Assembly (NCBI GenBank): GCA_036404255.1 | Contig: DASWOP010000045.1 | Coordinates: 1-33,973 of the forward strand | Reading direction: 5' to 3' | Length of the DNA: 33,973 bases | Source of the DNA: JARLFX01 sp036404255 | GTDB lineage: Bacteria > Acidobacteriota > Terriglobia > Terriglobales > Acidobacteriaceae | Shown: in pieces, positions 32,169 to 33,973 of the stretch | Layout: each line of letters opens with the position of its first letter | How positions within the stretch are numbered: the first letter of the stretch is position 1 | The notes under the pieces: generated by a model | Databases searched by the model: none | Told to the model about the DNA's origin: nothing | Seen by the model: only the letters and a program-made list of their open reading frames with translations | Translations under genes and position numbers: made by a program

Positions 32169-33739
32169 AAGACACCGCAGTACAAACTCTGACTCTGGAA
32201 ACACCGGCCATGTCCGTATTACCAACCTTGAATGCAGCAACACTCTCGATGTTCACAAAGAAGTCGCCTGATGCATCCACCCTACCCGTCAAAATTGTTC
32301 AATTTGGCGAAGGTGGTTTTCTTCGCGGCTTTGTAGACTGGATGATCGATGGGCTCAATAAGCAGGGCCTCTTTAGCGGATCCGTTCAGGTAGTTCAGCC
32401 TATTCCGCATGGCATGGTCGATGCGCTCAACGCGCAGGACGGTCTTTACACTCACCTGATGCGCGGTATCGAGAATGGCAAAGTTGTGGAGCGCAAGGAG
32501 ATTATTGCCTCCATCCGTCATGGTCTCAACCCTTATACGGATTTCGCCGGTTATCTCGCGCTGGCCCGCATTCCGGAGCTGCGTTTCATCGTTTCAAACA
32601 CGACTGAGGCTGGCATTGCGACCAACTCAGCCGACCAGCCCGATCAGCAGCCACCTTCCTCTTTTCCTGCGAAGCTCACACTATTTCTGCAGGAGCGCTA
32701 CAAGACCTTCCACGGAGATGCGGCCAAGGGATTGGTTATGTTGCCCTGCGAACTGATTGAGCGTAACGGCGACAACCTGAAGCGTACTGTGCTTGAGACC
32801 GCGAAGAAGTGGAATCTTGATGCTGCCTTCATCGCATGGGTGGAGAAGGCAAACGTCTTCACTAACACGCTGGTAGATCGTATCGTGACCGGCTACCCGC
32901 GTACGGAAGCTAAGGCTCTCTGGGCGAGCGCAGGCTACAAGGATGACCAGTACAACACGTCAGAGGTCTTCCATCTTTGGGTCATTGAGGCACCGGCTGA
33001 GCTGGTTCCGCAGCTTTCGGAAGAGCTACCGTTGACCAAGGGCGGATACAACGTTGTCTGGTCGCCGGACATGAAGCCCTATCGCGACCGCAAGGTAAGA
33101 ATCCTGAACGGTGCGCATACGTCCAGCGTGCTGGCCGCGTTTCTCGCGGGCAAGGATCTGGTCGGCGAGTTGATGGATGACGCCGTGCTGAGCGGCTTTA
33201 TGCAGAGTGCGATCGAAGAGGAAGTAATTCCGCAGCTTGCGCAACCCAAGCTGCCCAAGGCAGAGCTTGAAAAGTATGCCGCGGACGTCTTCGAGCGCTT
33301 TCGTAATCCCTTCATCCAGCATGCGCTGTTGAGCATCTCGCTCAACTCGATCTCGAAGTACAAGGCACGCGTACTTCCTTCGGTAGAAGAGTACATCGCG
33401 AAGTTCGGAAAGGCTCCGGTGCATCTTGCGTTCGGCCTTGCCGCTCTCATCGCCTTCTATCGCGGAACTGAGATCAAGGACGGCGCACTACAGGGCTCAC
33501 GCAATGGGCAGGCTTACGCCATCAAGGACAATCAGTCGATTCTGGAAGCCTTCGCTGCACTCTGGACGAGCTTTGACGGCACATCTGCTGGCGCAGAGAC
33601 GCTCGCCAAGACGGTGCTCTCCAAGACCGAATGGTGGGGCAAGGATCTCAACCAGCTTCCGGGCTTCGGCGAAGCAGTTGCCAGGGATCTGGCAAACATC
33701 GTGACCGAAGGCGCAGTCGCAGCGATAGCCAAACTGTAA
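32165..33739 (+). CDS. uxaB: Tagaturonate reductase (mannitol dehydrogenase family)
   Basis: UxaB reduces D-tagaturonate to D-altronate with NADH, the step before UxaA. The N-terminal Rossmann domain contains VQFGEGGFLRGFVDWMIDGL. The family catalytic pattern KxxxxNxxH is present as Lys310, Asn315 and His318 (KVRILNGAHTS). About 524 residues from the start chosen here; E. coli UxaB has 483. I prefer TTG 32165, which overlaps the uxaA stop (TTGA) and has GGGG 7 bases upstream. TTG 32144 and ATG 32210 are also possible; the ATG would give a length closer to the E. coli enzyme. A galacturonate isomerase (uxaC) is not in the window. A strong terminator follows. Confidence 0.94.
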   Translation: MKDTAVQTLTLETPAMSVLPTLNAATLSMFTKKSPDASTLPVKIVQFGEGGFLRGFVDWMIDGLNKQGLFSGSVQVVQPIPHGMVDALNAQDGLYTHLMRGIENGKVVERKEIIASIRHGLNPYTDFAGYLALARIPELRFIVSNTTEAGIATNSADQPDQQPPSSFPAKLTLFLQERYKTFHGDAAKGLVMLPCELIERNGDNLKRTVLETAKKWNLDAAFIAWVEKANVFTNTLVDRIVTGYPRTEAKALWASAGYKDDQYNTSEVFHLWVIEAPAELVPQLSEELPLTKGGYNVVWSPDMKPYRDRKVRILNGAHTSSVLAAFLAGKDLVGELMDDAVLSGFMQSAIEEEVIPQLAQPKLPKAELEKYAADVFERFRNPFIQHALLSISLNSISKYKARVLPSVEEYIAKFGKAPVHLAFGLAALIAFYRGTEIKDGALQGSRNGQAYAIKDNQSILEAFAALWTSFDGTSAGAETLAKTVLSKTEWWGKDLNQLPGFGEAVARDLANIVTEGAVAAIAKL

Positions 33740-33754
33740 GCTAAAACGAAACTG

Positions 33755-33793
33755 AAAAGGACCGCTTGCCCGATGTGGGTGAGCGGTCCTTTT
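33755..33793. terminator. Strong bidirectional terminator after uxaB
   Basis: AAAAGGACCGCT (33755-33766) pairs perfectly with AGCGGTCCTTTT (33782-33793), a 12-bp stem with A- and T-runs on the outside of both arms. It lies between the convergent uxaB and hydrolase genes and can stop transcription from both sides. Confidence 0.92.
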
Positions 33794-33813
33794 AGTTTGG
33801 TGAGTGCCGTGCG

Positions 33814-33973
33814 TTACGGCATCTGCTGCTGAAACCAGTTCAGTGCGCGCTGAAGCACGTCGCGCCCGTGGGCTGGATCGGCGAAGTGGTGGCCTTCATC
33901 TGGATAGACCACGAGCTCCGTGGTCACGCCCTGGGCGCGCAGTGCATGCCAGAACTCGAATGACTGTGGCGCA
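33814..33973 (-). CDS. C-terminal end of an alpha/beta-hydrolase or S9-family peptidase (5' part outside window)
   Basis: The last 52 codons of a minus-strand gene are visible. They read SFEFWHALRAQGVTTELVVY, then PDEGHHFADPAHGRDVLQRA and NWFQQQMP before the TAA at 33814. The pattern L.VYPDEGHHF with a conserved His (the GHHF His) is the usual catalytic-histidine loop at the end of prolyl-oligopeptidase (S9) and dienelactone-hydrolase-type alpha/beta hydrolases. The rest of the triad lies beyond the window edge, so the subfamily cannot be decided. It converges on uxaB and shares its terminator. Confidence 0.8.
   Translation of the reverse strand, partial: APQSFEFWHALRAQGVTTELVVYPDEGHHFADPAHGRDVLQRALNWFQQQMP

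Overview
The window reads like a chromosome segment of an acidobacterium, most likely from the Terriglobia (Acidobacteriaceae, the Terriglobus/Granulicella/Edaphobacter type). This is an inference from gene content: a very large secreted FG-GAP/Ig-like/NHL-repeat protein, a decayed ImuA-type RecA-like gene, a DUF4914 protein, GGCTTYAGCC hairpin repeats, and moderately GC-rich genes. There is no rRNA gene to confirm it.

Layout. 1-5040 (-) is most of one giant exported repeat protein whose C-terminus lies outside the window. 5219-7394 is a patchy zone: a small zinc-ribbon protein, a half-tRNA remnant, an AT-rich tract with a long hairpin, an intact tRNA-Gly(CCC), an SGNH-hydrolase gene split by an in-frame TAG behind its signal peptide, and fragments of plasmid or mobile-element genes (ArdC-like, AbiEi-antitoxin-like). 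7633-14533 (-) is a carbohydrate locus: an ACS-type MFS transporter, a large FAD-dependent oxidoreductase, a truncated IS3 orfA, a broken beta-helix glycosidase with a fibronectin III domain, and a LacI-type regulator. 14801-15373 (+) is an imuA-like pseudogene with two opposite frameshifts. 15459-17330 (-) is a P1B metal ATPase with a TPCP membrane motif.

From 17482 onward the genes are mostly intact and housekeeping: a Ctp-type S41 protease (-) diverging from a SurA-like chaperone (+), then YhaM-like nuclease and EVE-domain protein, aroC, def, fmt and rsmB. def-fmt-rsmB is the common translation-initiation/rRNA-modification cluster, with fmt and rsmB overlapping. A DUF4914 protein with an HprK/PEPCK-like P-loop and a thioredoxin-fold protein follow. 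The uxaA-uxaB pair (galacturonate catabolism) has its own upstream inverted repeats and ends at a strong bidirectional terminator. Facing it is the 3' end of an alpha/beta-hydrolase or S9-peptidase gene.

Functional picture. The organism seems able to use uronates: UxaB reduces tagaturonate and UxaA dehydrates altronate. The 7.6-14.5 kb locus probably imports and oxidises a plant-polysaccharide sugar, but its secreted glycosidase is broken. The strongest leads are gene decay and rearrangement around the tRNA-Gly, the interrupted esterase, the imuA relic, two copies of a composite hairpin repeat, and the uncharacterised FAD-oxidoreductase operon and DUF4914 protein.
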